Source: Mesodorylaimus sp. YZB2_4 (Eukaryota > Nematoda > Enoplea > Dorylaimida > Dorylaimidae). From it: DNA of 64,000 bases. Below, one piece after another: positions 13,389 to 24,307 of this stretch. The stretch is taken from the NCBI GenBank assembly GCA_030248295.1, contig JASANH010000212.1, positions 186,001 through 250,000 on the forward strand, given 5' to 3'. The notes below the pieces were generated by a model, which worked only from the letters and a program-made list of their open reading frames with translations, ran no database searches and had not been told where the DNA came from. The translations under genes and the position numbers were made by a program. Position 1 is the stretch's first letter. The number at the start of each line of letters is the position of its first letter.

Positions 13389-14243
13389 CGGGATATGTTT
13401 GTATATTATTATCATTTCCGTCCGCGAACGACGTTTATTTTTCACCAGACCACCAAGCGCACGATGTCGCGACGACGGACGGGTCACCCGATCTGATTAA
13501 CGGCAGTATGTTTGAGCGTGGGATTTTCCGCCTCTGGCAGGTATCTAGGTTTTTCTAAGTCAGCAAACAGGCCAGTGCAAGCAGGGGAAAAAGCAAGATG
13601 CGGTGTCCATGGATGGTGAGCAGTGATAGTTTTGACAATTTAATATATACTGTTCATTATGTAATATGATAATATGGTAATATGGTAATTACTATACATT
13701 ATCATCATATATCATATTTGTAGTCTTACAAGTAATTCCTTAGATATAAAATCTTATGGTTTTTTGCAAAATCTGTGTACAGCTGCAGATGCTGATCTTT
13801 GGATCAGAGCCCGTTTTGCCTATCATTTACCATAAATTCAAACTGCCTCAAATAGTTTCCACTCGAATAGCTTCTTCGCCCTGGGCTTATTCAAATTTCG
13901 GATTTTCCCGGAGAATTCTTGAAAAGTATTTACAGTTTTTTCAGTGGAAGCTTTCTGTGCTTTTTTGTAGTAACAGTTTTAAGTGCAGCTTTTCGACCAC
14001 TTGGCACAGCAGATATGCGATTTTTTTGTAAACGTTCCTGCTGCCGTAATGGTTTTAAAATATTTCAAATCATTTTCTGCACTTTGCTGTAACAGCCATT
14101 TTAGCTTAGCTTTGCACAACTAAAGCTCTCGCTGGTACGCTAAGAAAAAAAACCAACTCCATCTGATAAACTGTGGATTTTGCCTTCGTTCTCCCTTCCT
14201 CAGTTCTAATTCTTGCCTCATAGCGCTGGGTATTTTTCTCAAC

Positions 14244-15170
14244 ATGAGACTTCGCCACTGTTTAATTTTTATACTACTGTTAGTATTTTTCTTGGTCGCC
14301 ATCTATATTTATAAGTTAGTGAAATCTTCGTTCTACCTTAATAATCAACAGCAAATTTTTGACCAGATTCACAAAAATTTCTGTTATGCCGAAGATGATC
14401 GAGTAATAACGTTTATTCACCTGAATCATGAAATTCGAGACTGGCATCCATTGCAAGTATGCGCTTTCAGAAGTGCTGCCATTATGAACACAAAATCTAA
14501 AATCTGTGTTCTTACCCGGGCTCATATGAATTCGCACGCCAATCTGAGCGACCTACCTAATTTGGAAATCACCCTTGTAAATCCATCTGCCATACTCGAA
14601 GCCACCCCTTTGGTCGCTTGGTATAATGAACGCTTAGCACAAAATCTGGACAACCTAGGAGGCAAAATATGGGATCTGAGTGACGCCCTTAGATATTCTT
14701 ATCTATACAAATACGGCGGTGCATACTTGGACACCGATATGCTTACTTTAAAAAGTATTGAAGAGCTCCAGAATGTCATTGGCTACGAGCTAAAAAAACT
14801 TGCTGTCAACGGAGCTGTCATGAAATTTCAAAGGAACCACCCATTTGTTAAACGAATTTTAGAAAGGTTTTTGAAATATTATGTGGTTGGTCAATGGGGT
14901 TCAGTGGGTCCGAATTTGCTGACATTCGTCCATAACGATTCAGAAGTTGACTCGTCTACATACACAGTCTTGAATCAAACTTTCTTTTATCCAATACATT
15001 ACTCGATTGGGCCAATATATTTCGAACCATCGAGCTTGGAAAATGTTACGAAAATGGTTAGTGATTCATATACACTGCATCTATGGCATACCTTGTTCAA
15101 GCCGTATTGGAGATTCGATGTGGATGTGCCGAAAGGTTCATTCGTGCATAAATTTTGTACTTTAGTTTAA
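14244..15170 (+). CDS. Gb3-synthase-like alpha-1,4-glycosyltransferase, copy 2
   Basis: An intronless frame of 308 residues, clearly paralogous to the gene at 11372-12367. The membrane span is at about residues 4-24 (CLIFILLLVFFLVAIYIY). DWHPLQVCAFRSAA, LSDALRYSYLYKYGGAY and LDTDML (the DxD motif) follow in the same order, with LHLWHTLFKPYWRFDVDVP near the end. The stem is shorter than in copy 1. By eye roughly half the residues of the catalytic domain match copy 1, so the duplication is not recent. The product is expected in the Golgi as a retaining glycosyltransferase. Which sugar and acceptor it uses is not readable. Confidence 0.9.
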   Translation: MRLRHCLIFILLLVFFLVAIYIYKLVKSSFYLNNQQQIFDQIHKNFCYAEDDRVITFIHLNHEIRDWHPLQVCAFRSAAIMNTKSKICVLTRAHMNSHANLSDLPNLEITLVNPSAILEATPLVAWYNERLAQNLDNLGGKIWDLSDALRYSYLYKYGGAYLDTDMLTLKSIEELQNVIGYELKKLAVNGAVMKFQRNHPFVKRILERFLKYYVVGQWGSVGPNLLTFVHNDSEVDSSTYTVLNQTFFYPIHYSIGPIYFEPSSLENVTKMVSDSYTLHLWHTLFKPYWRFDVDVPKGSFVHKFCTLV

Positions 15171-15719
15171 TTAAAAAAATCCAAAATGTTGGTGTTTAAG
15201 AACCAGATTCAGAAACTGGTCACTTTTCGAAGTTATGCGCGATGTTATACATGAATATAAATAGAAACCTACCCTTTTTATTTGTCTACTGAATGATGGC
15301 AAGGCATAAACCTGTGTGACTAGAGCAGTAAGAAACAAATTCCATTCCACAAGCAAGCAGTCGCCCAGCAAAATCTTAGCTCCATGTAAAAGCTTTCATC
15401 AAAATGACCAATAAGAAAACTAGGTCAATCGAATGAAGTATTCCAACCCATCCGGACAACATTAGACAGATCACTCCAAGACAGACCCAAAGAGCTTTAT
15501 GACTCCAGGTTTTATCGATACAATCCCATAAACCGTCTTCTTTCATGGCTAGGTGGAAAGAAAGAACTTCAGTCAGATTTGATTATTTCTACGCTCAATT
15601 CTTGAACCAGTACCAGATATGTGCCTTTATCACCCACGTGTGTTCGAACAGAGTCATATAATCCACGAGAGCAGACATCATTTTCCAGTTTTTCTCAAAA
15701 CTGGCTGGCTATCTTGCAA

Positions 15720-15727
15720 ATATAAAT
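15720..15727 (+). promoter_or_regulatory. TATA box of peptide gene 1
   Basis: A TATAAATA element sits about 90 bases before the start codon at 15811. A TTCAGTAG initiator-like sequence lies about 35 bases further on. Spacing fits a core promoter. Confidence 0.55.
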
Positions 15728-15810
15728 AAGGGGTTCATTGGAGTGGGTAGCCACTGTTCAGTAGCTGGTGAACAAGTCAGTCTTTGGCGCAAGAAACCGT
15801 CGTCTTCAAC

Positions 15811-16229
15811 ATGAACTCAGCATTTATCATCCTGTTGGTAGCCTTAGTAATGATGATGAGCATGAAGGGATACGCTCAGCGTAAGTAGACCAATGACTTG
15901 GAAGCGTGAGAAGACCCTGTATGATTTATCCCGCATGCATGCTGGGGATCACTCTGATTCCAAAAGATATTGCCTTCATAGGAGATTTGTTGGGTCTCTT
16001 GTGGTCGCTGAAGGGTCATTAGCCTCAAAGTTACCACGCTAGAAGTCGGACCCTTGTTCCTAGAAAGGGCACTCACGACCAGTATAAACCCTCTTTCACA
16101 ATCACACTGCATTTACATCATCTGTTTGTTGTTGTAGTGTACGGATACTACGGCTATCCTTATGCCGGCTATGGCTACGGATACTACGGTGGCTACTATC
16201 CAGGTTACTATTATCCCTATGGAAAGTGA
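15811..16229 (+). CDS. Tyr/Gly-rich secreted peptide, gene 1
   Basis: Two exons, 15811-15880 and 16138-16229, joined across a GTAAGT/TTGTTGTAG intron in phase 1, give 53 residues. Residues 1-23 (MNSAFIILLVALVMMMSMKG then YAQ) form a signal peptide. The mature 30 residues are almost only Tyr, Gly and Pro, in units such as YGYYGYPYAGYGYGYYGGYY, and end in PYGK. A terminal Gly-Lys is the usual substrate for carboxypeptidase trimming and C-terminal amidation, which would leave a Pro-Tyr-amide; that processing is inferred. It resembles the composition of Gly/Tyr-rich invertebrate antimicrobial or cuticle peptides, but I do not identify a named family. A polyadenylation signal AATAAA is at 16391. 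Confidence 0.85.
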
Positions 16230-16390
16230 ACCCAGCGTTGATCATCATTAGATGGCGTAGATGACTACGAGTGCATGACTCGTTATTGTGTACCGTAGAT
16301 GATAGCGATGTAATCACTGGAGAATGCTGAGAGGACCAGTGATTACTGTAGATGAGTCGTATCTATTTAGGTGGACCATTACTTTGCCGC

Positions 16391-16396
16391 AATAAA
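16391..16396 (+). terminator. Polyadenylation signal, peptide gene 1
   Basis: AATAAA about 160 bases after the stop codon of the Tyr/Gly-rich peptide gene, on the same strand. Confidence 0.6.
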
Positions 16397-18138
16397 AGTT
16401 GTGGGTTTAGAGCGATTTGAACGCAAATGACGCTTCTACTTTCGAAGAAAAAAAATGTCACGAGTGTCATGTTTCATTTATAGCTGCGGTAAAAGCAAAA
16501 CACAAAATGCCGGCTCGGGGTACGCCCAGTCTGTGAGTGCTGGCTCAAGCTATCCAGCCAACTGGGACGACCCGACTTCTTATTTTTCGTGATTGAAAAA
16601 ATGACAGTGGGTTGTGCAAATGAGCCACCAATGTCAACCCAACAATTCTCAGACAGCAAATAAATAAACAAAGGCCTCTGCGGTCTGGTGCGATAACCTT
16701 GATCTTGTTTGTCTTGACTGCATAAGAAAGCTGTAATACAGTAAATTGGGGCTGGCATAAGCAATGGCAACTTCAACCGGCTCAAACTTTGCCCCACCGC
16801 CTTTGCTTTTTTTGCACTTGCGCTTGCACGATACAAGCGATCGCTGGCTGAAAGCTGTTTCGCTACTTAACAACGACATGCTCACTGAATTTTATGTCAT
16901 GAGACAAAATGAGGCCTAAAAGGTCAACTAATTAGTCAAATGTTTTTAAATGATGCTCATAAATTATGATGAACAAAGAAGCGTCCTTGCAAAACTGGCG
17001 CTGGTTTATCAATTTTAACCATTTTTTTATAAGATGACGACAAATACAAAGGAAGCCTTGCGAAACAAATCCACGCTTTGAATTCCAGGGTAAGCGGCCA
17101 CTTACCTGAGGATCTGGCGCGTGATTTAAAGTGAAAACAGTTTTGGGACAATTTTAGTGGAGCCTGCGCGAATCAGCAGAATGATTCTCTCTATTCTTCG
17201 GTGCGACCTGCTCCTAAAAGCAGTTCTCGAGATAGAATAGGCTCGGAATAGTTACCGAGAATAATGGCAAGTGCGACCGCGGGCTGAGAAAAATTATAGA
17301 TGTGCAAGGACCGATTGGCTACGTTGAAGTCCTCGTATTGAGGTCTTCAAAACTCGACCTCCAAACTTACTGTCAGAACTTCCCTCGGGGCAAAACCGAC
17401 ACGTGTGGCCGCTCTCCGAGCCGTGGATCTGAAAGTCTATTTTGCCGATATGTCAAGAAAATTCGCCAAGTTTTGTTCTATCACTAGCGAGAATCGGTTG
17501 CTGAGATCAGTCGTGCATGAAGCTATTAGAATTTTGTTTTCTTATTGTAAGCCGAAGGTTGATTTCACCAGGCGAGGTGTCTGCATGCGAAACACGTTTT
17601 TGGAATTGCTCAACATCGAAATTCACGATCCAAGTCCAGCAATACTTTCAGTTCATGACTCTTTCATGTTCTTCAGAATGTTTATTTATTTGCTGAAAAG
17701 GTCACATTATTAGTTACAGTATGGGGCTGTATACTGATTGCTGACCTACTACACGAAAAGTACGCAAACTTGTATGCATACTTTTTGGAGTACGTACGCA
17801 ATACGCATACGCATTGAAGAGACTTAGCGCATATATGCATTCAAATCAAGTATTTTTTCCTACCGGATGTCACATGCCTCTGACAAATGCGTAATCGAGG
17901 GCGAAGAGAAAAGGTGGGGCGAGCTGTAAAATCACATGACGCATAGAAAGTTTCATCCTAGCTGATAACGCGTCACACAGATTTGGCAGTCACTGCAAAC
18001 CAATCATAAATGTATATGAAGAAAGAATTAGGTGGAAATCCGAGCAGGCAAGTACATGAATCAAACAAATCACAGCTGTATTTTTATAGCAATCGTCCAG
18101 TTATTATATCCAAGTCAAATACCCAAGCTTTCTCGCGC
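16397..18138. other. No gene recognised
   Basis: Open frames of up to 120 codons on the minus strand near 16.5-16.9 kb, and one of 102 codons on the plus strand at 17405-17713, have no family signature and no splice context I trust. I treat them as chance frames or decayed sequence. Confidence 0.4.
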
Positions 18139-18559
18139 CTAGTATGGCCGATAGTTGTATGGCGGTGGTGGGGCGTAACCAGGTTGTCCCGCGTGGGGGT
18201 ATTGCGGATTGTAGACCACGGGTGGTTGTGGTGGAACATAGACCACTTGTGGTGGTGGAGGGCAAACAGCCTGAAACCAAAAGTGCTTTCATGAAGTTCA
18301 TCTCGAGAGCTGAATACTCAGAGATTTACCTCAATTACGACTGGTGGTTCGTGATGATGGTGGTGATGATAGTCGTCGTGGTGGTGGTGATGACCATCGT
18401 AATGCACATCGATATGACCATGGTGGTAGTCTGGAAAGGGTTGTACTGCGATGTGATATCGACAGAAATACAAGAAAGAGCCTTACCAACATGGGGCACT
18501 TCGTGGTGGTGGTGGTGATGATAGTAGTCGTCGTGGTGATGATGGTGGTGGTGGGACAT
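18139..18559 (-). CDS. Histidine-rich, proline-rich three-exon protein
   Basis: Three minus-strand exons (18559-18487, 18430-18330, 18270-18139) join in phase 1 and phase 0 through good GTAAGG/TTTCCAG and GTAAAT/TTTCAG sites. They give 101 residues. The N-terminal half starts MSHHHHHHHDDYYHHHHHHE and continues with YHHGHIDVHYDG and another His5-DDY-His6 block. I count about 30 histidines in all. The C-terminal half is Pro/Tyr/Val-rich (AVCPPPPQVVYVPPQPPVVY) and ends PPPPYNYRPY. No signal peptide is visible. The His-Asp blocks suggest binding of Zn, Cu or Ni, which is inference. The repeats continue across an exon boundary and the frame stays open through both junctions, so this is unlikely to be a chance repeat frame. 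I do not recognise the family. Confidence 0.75.
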
Positions 18560-19258
18560 TTTTCTCTTTTGCTAACCGAACTTATAACCTATTAGCCAAA
18601 CTGCCGATGAAGCAATAATAAGATAGGCGAGACCATGTTTGCCTTCATACTTTATAGGGCGTTCCTTTCCAGGCGAAGTGACTGGTTGCGTCAGGTGATA
18701 AGACACCCAGTCGTATGCTGGCACGTGCATGACGCACTGCCTTCTTGCCAACATACAGTCTCTCCCACGCGTGCACTTCATCCTTCGCTCACATTGAGAC
18801 AGGCTCTTACAGCTATCGTAAGCCTTAGAAGCTACAGTGCGATAAGATTCTGGACCAGTCAATGCAAACAAAACTTTTTAGAAAATCACTCGCAGGTACA
18901 TGCATGCAGAGAATGTAGGACTTTACAAGGAATGCTTAGTCGGAATATTTTACGGCAGAAAAAGCTCATCCAGACTTGCTCTTTTTCGAAAATGCGTATC
19001 ATGCATAATAGTACAGTATGGTATATGACGGAATATTTAATTCTACTGTATTGCAGAGTAGAAATTGGAAATACGGCTTGTTTTAATTATCAACCTTCAG
19101 GAAACTCATCGTTTTACCTAGTAAAACGGAGCGATCGACCAAGTGTTTGCTGCTCGTGGCTGTCTAACGCATTTTCGCTTCTCCAGTTGTGAATCAAATT
19201 ACCCTCCCAGAAGCTCGTTTTTACAAAATTGGGGATTGTCTTCAATAAGCCGTCAAAA
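18560..19258. promoter_or_regulatory. Divergent intergenic region
   Basis: About 700 bases separate the start codons of the histidine-rich gene (minus) and the four-exon secreted gene (plus). Both promoters should lie here. A 185-codon frame crosses it on the plus strand, but it has no signature and I regard it as chance. Confidence 0.4.
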
Positions 19259-20259
19259 ATGAAGCTGTTTCCAACAATCTCTCTCGCTCTTGCTGCGAGC
19301 AGTTTATTTGGCTGCTCGGGTTTGTTCCAGTATTTCCGATATAGCAGCAGTAGTACTCGTAAGTAATCGACACATTTTTTCGCACAGTTGCTCATTCGAA
19401 GAATAGAAACTGCAAGCCTTGCGCTGCAATATGGACCAAATAGGTACAAATGACTAATTAACCAAACAGACGAGCTAAATAGATTGTTAGTAGCACCAGC
19501 AAAATGGTCACTCCATCAACAGTATTTCCTTCATAGGACGTCCTTCAATCAGATATGGCATTATCTGTTCGCATCCAATACCAGTGAGACCTAGCGGGGT
19601 AAGTACTTGGCAGCGGTGGGGAGTCCGTAAATTCTTTTATTATTACAGAATCGTTAGAACACAGGTTTTTTCACTGTGTGTATGTACATGACAGACCAAC
19701 TCACAAGTATATGATTTAATTGACTTATTGCTGTGTCTCACCTGGGTTTTTAGTGCGGAAGTTTTACAGCGTGCTTTCGACCGACAACCCAGTTGCCAGA
19801 CTGGGTGTTGCTGACCGACCAGTACGGCCGCAGTGTTCCCTACTACGACAGTATGTCTGATATATTCTGCTCCTTTTTGTCGCACGGTAGTGCATTCCCT
19901 AATTTGATAACAAATTCTCAAAACTTGCCTACAACTGCCAGAATTATAACATTTCTGTTTACTACAACAGATCTTGATTCTAGTGATATTTTCCGCCAGA
20001 TGAATTTTCGAATCAGTAACCAAAATCAGCATAGTTCAATGCCCCAGTTTCAGGGCGTATGAGCCAAACCATCGATGTGGTCATTATCAAACCCATGTAT
20101 GGAATATATTTGAAAAAATGTAACGAGCGCGGCTATGGGGCCATTCAACCCTCGTTTGGTCGCCCAAGTGCTAGGAGATTCATAGTTGATGGTCAAGTGA
20201 TGCCTGGAATAACAACTGAGGAGAACCTCGATGAAAATCTTGTTAAGAAATTTAGATAA
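19259..20259 (+). CDS. Unrecognised secreted protein, family member A
   Basis: Four exons: 19259-19358, 19537-19598, 19754-19850, 20054-20259. Intron phases are 1, 0, 1, and every junction has GT and AG with good consensus. The product is 154 residues. It begins MKLFPTISLALAASSLF, a likely signal peptide. Exon 2 contributes RYGIICSHP, exon 3 starts CGSFTACFRP and contains LPDWVLLTD, and exon 4 carries YLKKCNERGYGAIQPSFG and RFIVDGQVMPGIT. The paralogue at 21233-22048 has the same exon count, phases, cysteine positions and C-terminal motif, so the model is mutually supported. I know no domain with the LKKC-GY-QP-RF-V-G-VMPG-T signature. Confidence 0.8.
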
Positions 20260-21232
20260 CGGGCTTGTCAATTTTGGACTTCATTTATCTTCAGCTAAAG
20301 CAAGTCATCGAAATTGTCTGGGTTTTCATTTAAAAAATCAGCACTTGTCAGTGCGACCGTCTCAAAACCAACGTACAGAAAATTTGAAATGGTGAACTGA
20401 CTTTTCTGCACTGCATAATACACCAAAATACGAGAAGCTTATTGTAAGGAGGGCAGTCGTTTATAAGTCAGCAAAGTCGTCGTATAAGTCAGCAAAGTCC
20501 AAGTCGCAAATCTCAGACCCCAGAAAATGCGTATTCGCCCATCTTTAGGTCAGACAGGCTGTTGCGCAAGTATACATAAACAAAGGTGCAATACATGCAG
20601 TGTGAGACTGATGCAGTATCTGAAGATACACATTGCACACAAACCGCCGTTGCACAAAAAGAAAGATTGCGTGGTTTCCATCAGCACAGAGGGAGTAGTT
20701 ATAACAGAAGCCCCCAACTAATACTGCTGACATGAACCTCATCACTAGAGACTACCTCTAGTGCTGCCCGCACGTACAGCGTGCATGGTTGACATAAGCA
20801 GTTATTTAGGTACTGTACCTCTATCCAGGCTAGCCATGCCCTGAGTTTGGCGCAGCGCTAAACTACGAGCGGCTTCGAAGCCGCTATCAATCATTTGTAT
20901 AGTCAGCCATGGAAGAACCAAGTTGAGATCTTAGGTCAGCTATGCACGCCGTTTTAGACACCCGACTGGCAGCAGTCTTCTGGTCGTCAGACATAAGCAA
21001 TCGTAAATTCACTGAATAAATCATGAGTCATAGGTCGAATAGAGCAGTGCTTGATGCGCGTGATCTTTTATTATGCTCCAACTAATGCAAATTATGACAC
21101 AAGATCAAAAATAAATTTTGAAAAATACTGCCCGAGCATAAGAGGTGCTGGAAATGTTGGGCTTGCTACTACTACTTTGTCTGCAGTATAACCAGCAGGC
21201 ATTTTATTTTTGCGAGTGGTGCATCACAGAAA
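20260..21232. other. Spacer between the two secreted paralogues
   Basis: No gene seen. A short direct repeat of TATAAGTCAGCAAAGTC occurs twice near 20460-20500. Confidence 0.5.
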
Positions 21233-22048
21233 ATGCAATGGCAGCTTGTCGCAGTGATATTTTCTTGCATTGTGACAGCCAGCTTAGCCTATTCATTGAA
21301 AAGTAAGTACGACATAGGCCTCAGCTTGGATCTACTTTAAAGTAGATCAGATCAGCGATTACGCGAAGATTCAATTAGTTCTTCGTCTTATCGTCCAACA
21401 GGACATCGTCGCGGATTTGACCGTTTCGATGTGATTTGCTCTGGAAGAAAGGAAGAAACTACCGGAGTGAGTCATCTGTGAAGGGGTCTTCGCTGGTTTT
21501 TTCCTTTGCTTTCTTATCTTAAACTTTATTTTAGTGCGCGAATCCATTCATGTGTGTTAGACCCATGGACTCCGAAACAATGTCAACGTCAAAGCCAAAT
21601 TGGATATGCATGGTCGGCTCAAAGGGCTCCGTGACGGTCGCTTCAGGTACTGGCGTCCTTCTTGTTATTTTAGATGTTAAACGCTGCACAACTGTAGCTT
21701 TTTGAAATTTTGGAGAATGTACAGAGAGACCGCTGGAAACATTAAGACATGCCATCATAGATTACTTTTTCGAGTTTTCTCAATCAAAAATTTGATTTGA
21801 CTTCGTTACCCGAAATTCTATTCTGTGTGTTCCATCTTTCCATGAACTGGAAGCCCTTTTCAGGAACAATTATTGACTTCAATTTGGTCATTTCCGAAGA
21901 ACTATACGGTAAGCTCTTGAAGAAATGCCGTAAACAAGGTTACAGAGACGTTCAACCTGGGAAAGGCTTCCCAGGCTACAATAGATTCTTAGTCAATGGT
22001 ATTGTGATGCCTGGATTAACAATTAACGAATTGCAAGGGCCCTTCTGA
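21233..22048 (+). CDS. Unrecognised secreted protein, family member B
   Basis: Four exons: 21233-21302, 21402-21466, 21535-21646, 21864-22048, with phases 1, 0, 1 as in member A. They give 143 residues. The signal peptide is MQWQLVAVIFSCIVTASLAY. Exon 2 is basic and contains DVICSG. Exon 3 starts CANPFMCVRP and has KPNWICMVG, and exon 4 has YGKLLKKCRKQGYRDVQPGK and RFLVNGIVMPGLT. About half of the last-exon residues match member A, while exons 1-3 keep mainly Cys, RP and W, so the mature C-terminal part is under the strongest constraint. Function unknown. A secreted, disulphide-bonded role is inferred from the signal peptide and the shared cysteines. Confidence 0.8.
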
Positions 22049-22609
22049 ATGATACATACGAAATACTGTGTCTGAAGTAAATATTCATGTTAAACGGCAT
22101 TTTTCGTTGCGACAGCCCTAGAACAATGTTGACAGAATCTATGGCTTCAAAGATCAGTAGCACGAGTATGTACAACTCACATCTGACACGCCGGCTCTCA
22201 TGATCACTAATGTTAGGTTCGAAGCAAATGAGGGGCTAGCTATCTAGATAAGATTAGAATCCATCCAGTTTTTGGACAACATACAATTTGGTTTTTGCAC
22301 AACATACAATACAAGTTTTGTGCCCTGACGACTTGAAAAATATGGGTCAATCATCTTTCTAGAAAAATGACAAAACGTCATCTGAAGGTGAGTTTATTAG
22401 AATCATGCACGCATATTCACATATAAATCTAGTCCGAAAGCAGGTCATATAGAGCCAGCTGGGCTAGTTTTCCATTGTGAGGCAAATCGTGCAATATTTG
22501 TTCAAGAATACCAAACCACCTCCTTCCATAGTTTATTGCTGCAAGAAACAACTTCAGAACGATCTGCCAGAAGCTATTTCAGAAGCTCTAGTTTTAACTG
22601 TCCCTGTAC

Positions 22610-22617
22610 ATATATAA
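22610..22617 (+). promoter_or_regulatory. TATA box of peptide gene 2
   Basis: CATATATAAGAG lies about 115 bases before the start codon at 22729, with a TTTCAGCC initiator-like sequence about 35 bases downstream. The layout matches peptide gene 1. Confidence 0.5.
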
Positions 22618-22728
22618 GAGCTGAACCAGCATTCCAGCTCATCGTTTCAGCCAGTCCCTCATCACTCATACTGACCAAGCTGAATCTTATTCTTTGAATT
22701 TTATTCTTGTCGGGACTAGAGCTGAAGA

Positions 22729-23568
22729 ATGAACGCCATATTCCTTGCAGTTTTGGTGGCTCTGGTCATGATGATGAGCTTGACTGGATATGCGCAGGGA
22801 AGTGGTAAGTCAGCTATTTACTGTATAGCGTCAGTAACACAGTATTGTTCATACAGCATGCCAACTGTGCATCCTGTAGGAAATGATGGTGATGCAAAAC
22901 CGAGCCTTAGGGGAAGCACATAGGAACGGGGCACAAACAGTGGTCCACATTTGGTAGAACAGCCTACAGTCAACCGTTTATGCTCACTCTTGGAAACATT
23001 ATAAGCTCCTTATTGCCGGTCACCTTCTGTGATAATCCAGTAAAAATACCTACCTCGGATTACTGAGAGAACCTGTGTGGTGTGCGCTTTATCAGTGCTT
23101 ATTTCGTTGGCGCTGATGGTTGCTCTTAGTTACTTATTCTTGGTTCTTCACACTGCGCTACACAGCGAATGCATATTATTGTAAATATCAGTTGACCAAC
23201 CGTCTCCTTTAATTCCTTATGCACGTCTCGCATTTCTGCGAGACTAGACGCCTGTAGGGCCCCTTTATTACAGAAGGTTAGCTCGAGGGTTCACTAGCCC
23301 CGATCGCCTGTAGGTCCCTCCTCGCCTATCCCTGGGACATAGGCCTTCGGGAACTACGACTGCATTAATTTGTGACTTGCAAAATTGGCTTCTCACAGAC
23401 ACTTCCTCCAGCCTAACTTTTATATTTCTGATAGGCCTTTAGAGGGTCCAATAAAATCTCTTCGCATTTGCTTGTTTAGGCTATTATGGCGGTTATCCAT
23501 ACTACGGCGGCTACGGTTATTACCCGGCCTTCGGTGGCTACTATGGATATTACCCCTATGGCAAATAG
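22729..23568 (+). CDS. Tyr/Gly-rich secreted peptide, gene 2
   Basis: Two exons, 22729-22804 and 23480-23568, joined in phase 1 (GTAAGT donor, TTGTTTAG acceptor), give 54 residues. The signal peptide MNAIFLAVLVALVMMMSLTG is close to that of gene 1 (shared VALVMMMS and GYAQ). The mature part repeats YYGGYPYYGGYGYYP and GGYYGYYPYGK, ending in the same PYGK as gene 1. That C-terminus again invites amidation (inference). The intron is 675 bases against 257 in gene 1. AATAAA is at 23681. A secreted peptide with a barrier, cuticle or antimicrobial role is possible but not shown. Confidence 0.85.
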
Positions 23569-23680
23569 GAGTGATCACACCAAACATGAATAATAATTAG
23601 CTTAGAACTTAGCCTGCAGGCCTCCATTTATGTAGCAGTATATATTTTCTGGCACACCTACAGTATATCCCTATGTGCAC

Positions 23681-23686
23681 AATAAA
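23681..23686 (+). terminator. Polyadenylation signal, peptide gene 2
   Basis: AATAAA about 110 bases after the stop codon of the second Tyr/Gly-rich peptide gene. Confidence 0.55.
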
Positions 23687-24307
23687 TCATGGACAGTATT
23701 TTGCGTGCTGCGTTGTTTTGTGGCTAACGCAAAAAGGTGATCTAATACGAAAAAGTTCGCGCAAGATTCGAAAAATGGAAGACGCCAATCCAACAGACTG
23801 CACAGTACATTGTAGTGAGTACGAACTTGGTAACATCCTTACGTGCCCTGGCAAATCAGCTCAAGGACAACCCACAGCAGAGCCACAGCACTATGGTTAT
23901 GTGAATGTTGGTCATTGGGCAAATGTATCAACCGACGAGCGCAGAATTTGATAAGGCCTGGCGATTATGAGGTGGCTTACACTAGTGCATGTGTTATCTT
24001 TAAAACGCAGTATAAACCTGACCTATGGCACTGAAATCCTGAACAATAATCCCAAAAGCGCGGGTTCGAACCGTGGTGCAGAATCATGTTTTGTATACAG
24101 TATATCTTATAGACCAGTATGATGATTTTCAATAATTCAGGACAAGAAATGTTTGAGTGACAATTTGGGCCCCAAAGTTAAAAGCTGACAACATGAAAGG
24201 ATTATATTTATTCGAACATTTTCACATTTTTCTTCACCAGTTCCAATTTTGCACTCGATAAAAATTCGAGTATGCAGCTACCAACTCTATCCTTAGCACT
24301 GACGCTG

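Noticed and set aside
18335-18559. Plus-strand Val/Met/Asp-rich frames
   Set aside because: They are the antisense of the histidine codons (GTG, GAT) of the minus-strand His-rich gene.
18635-19192. 185-codon plus-strand frame
   Set aside because: It spans the shared promoter region of two better-supported genes and has no signal peptide, domain or splice support.
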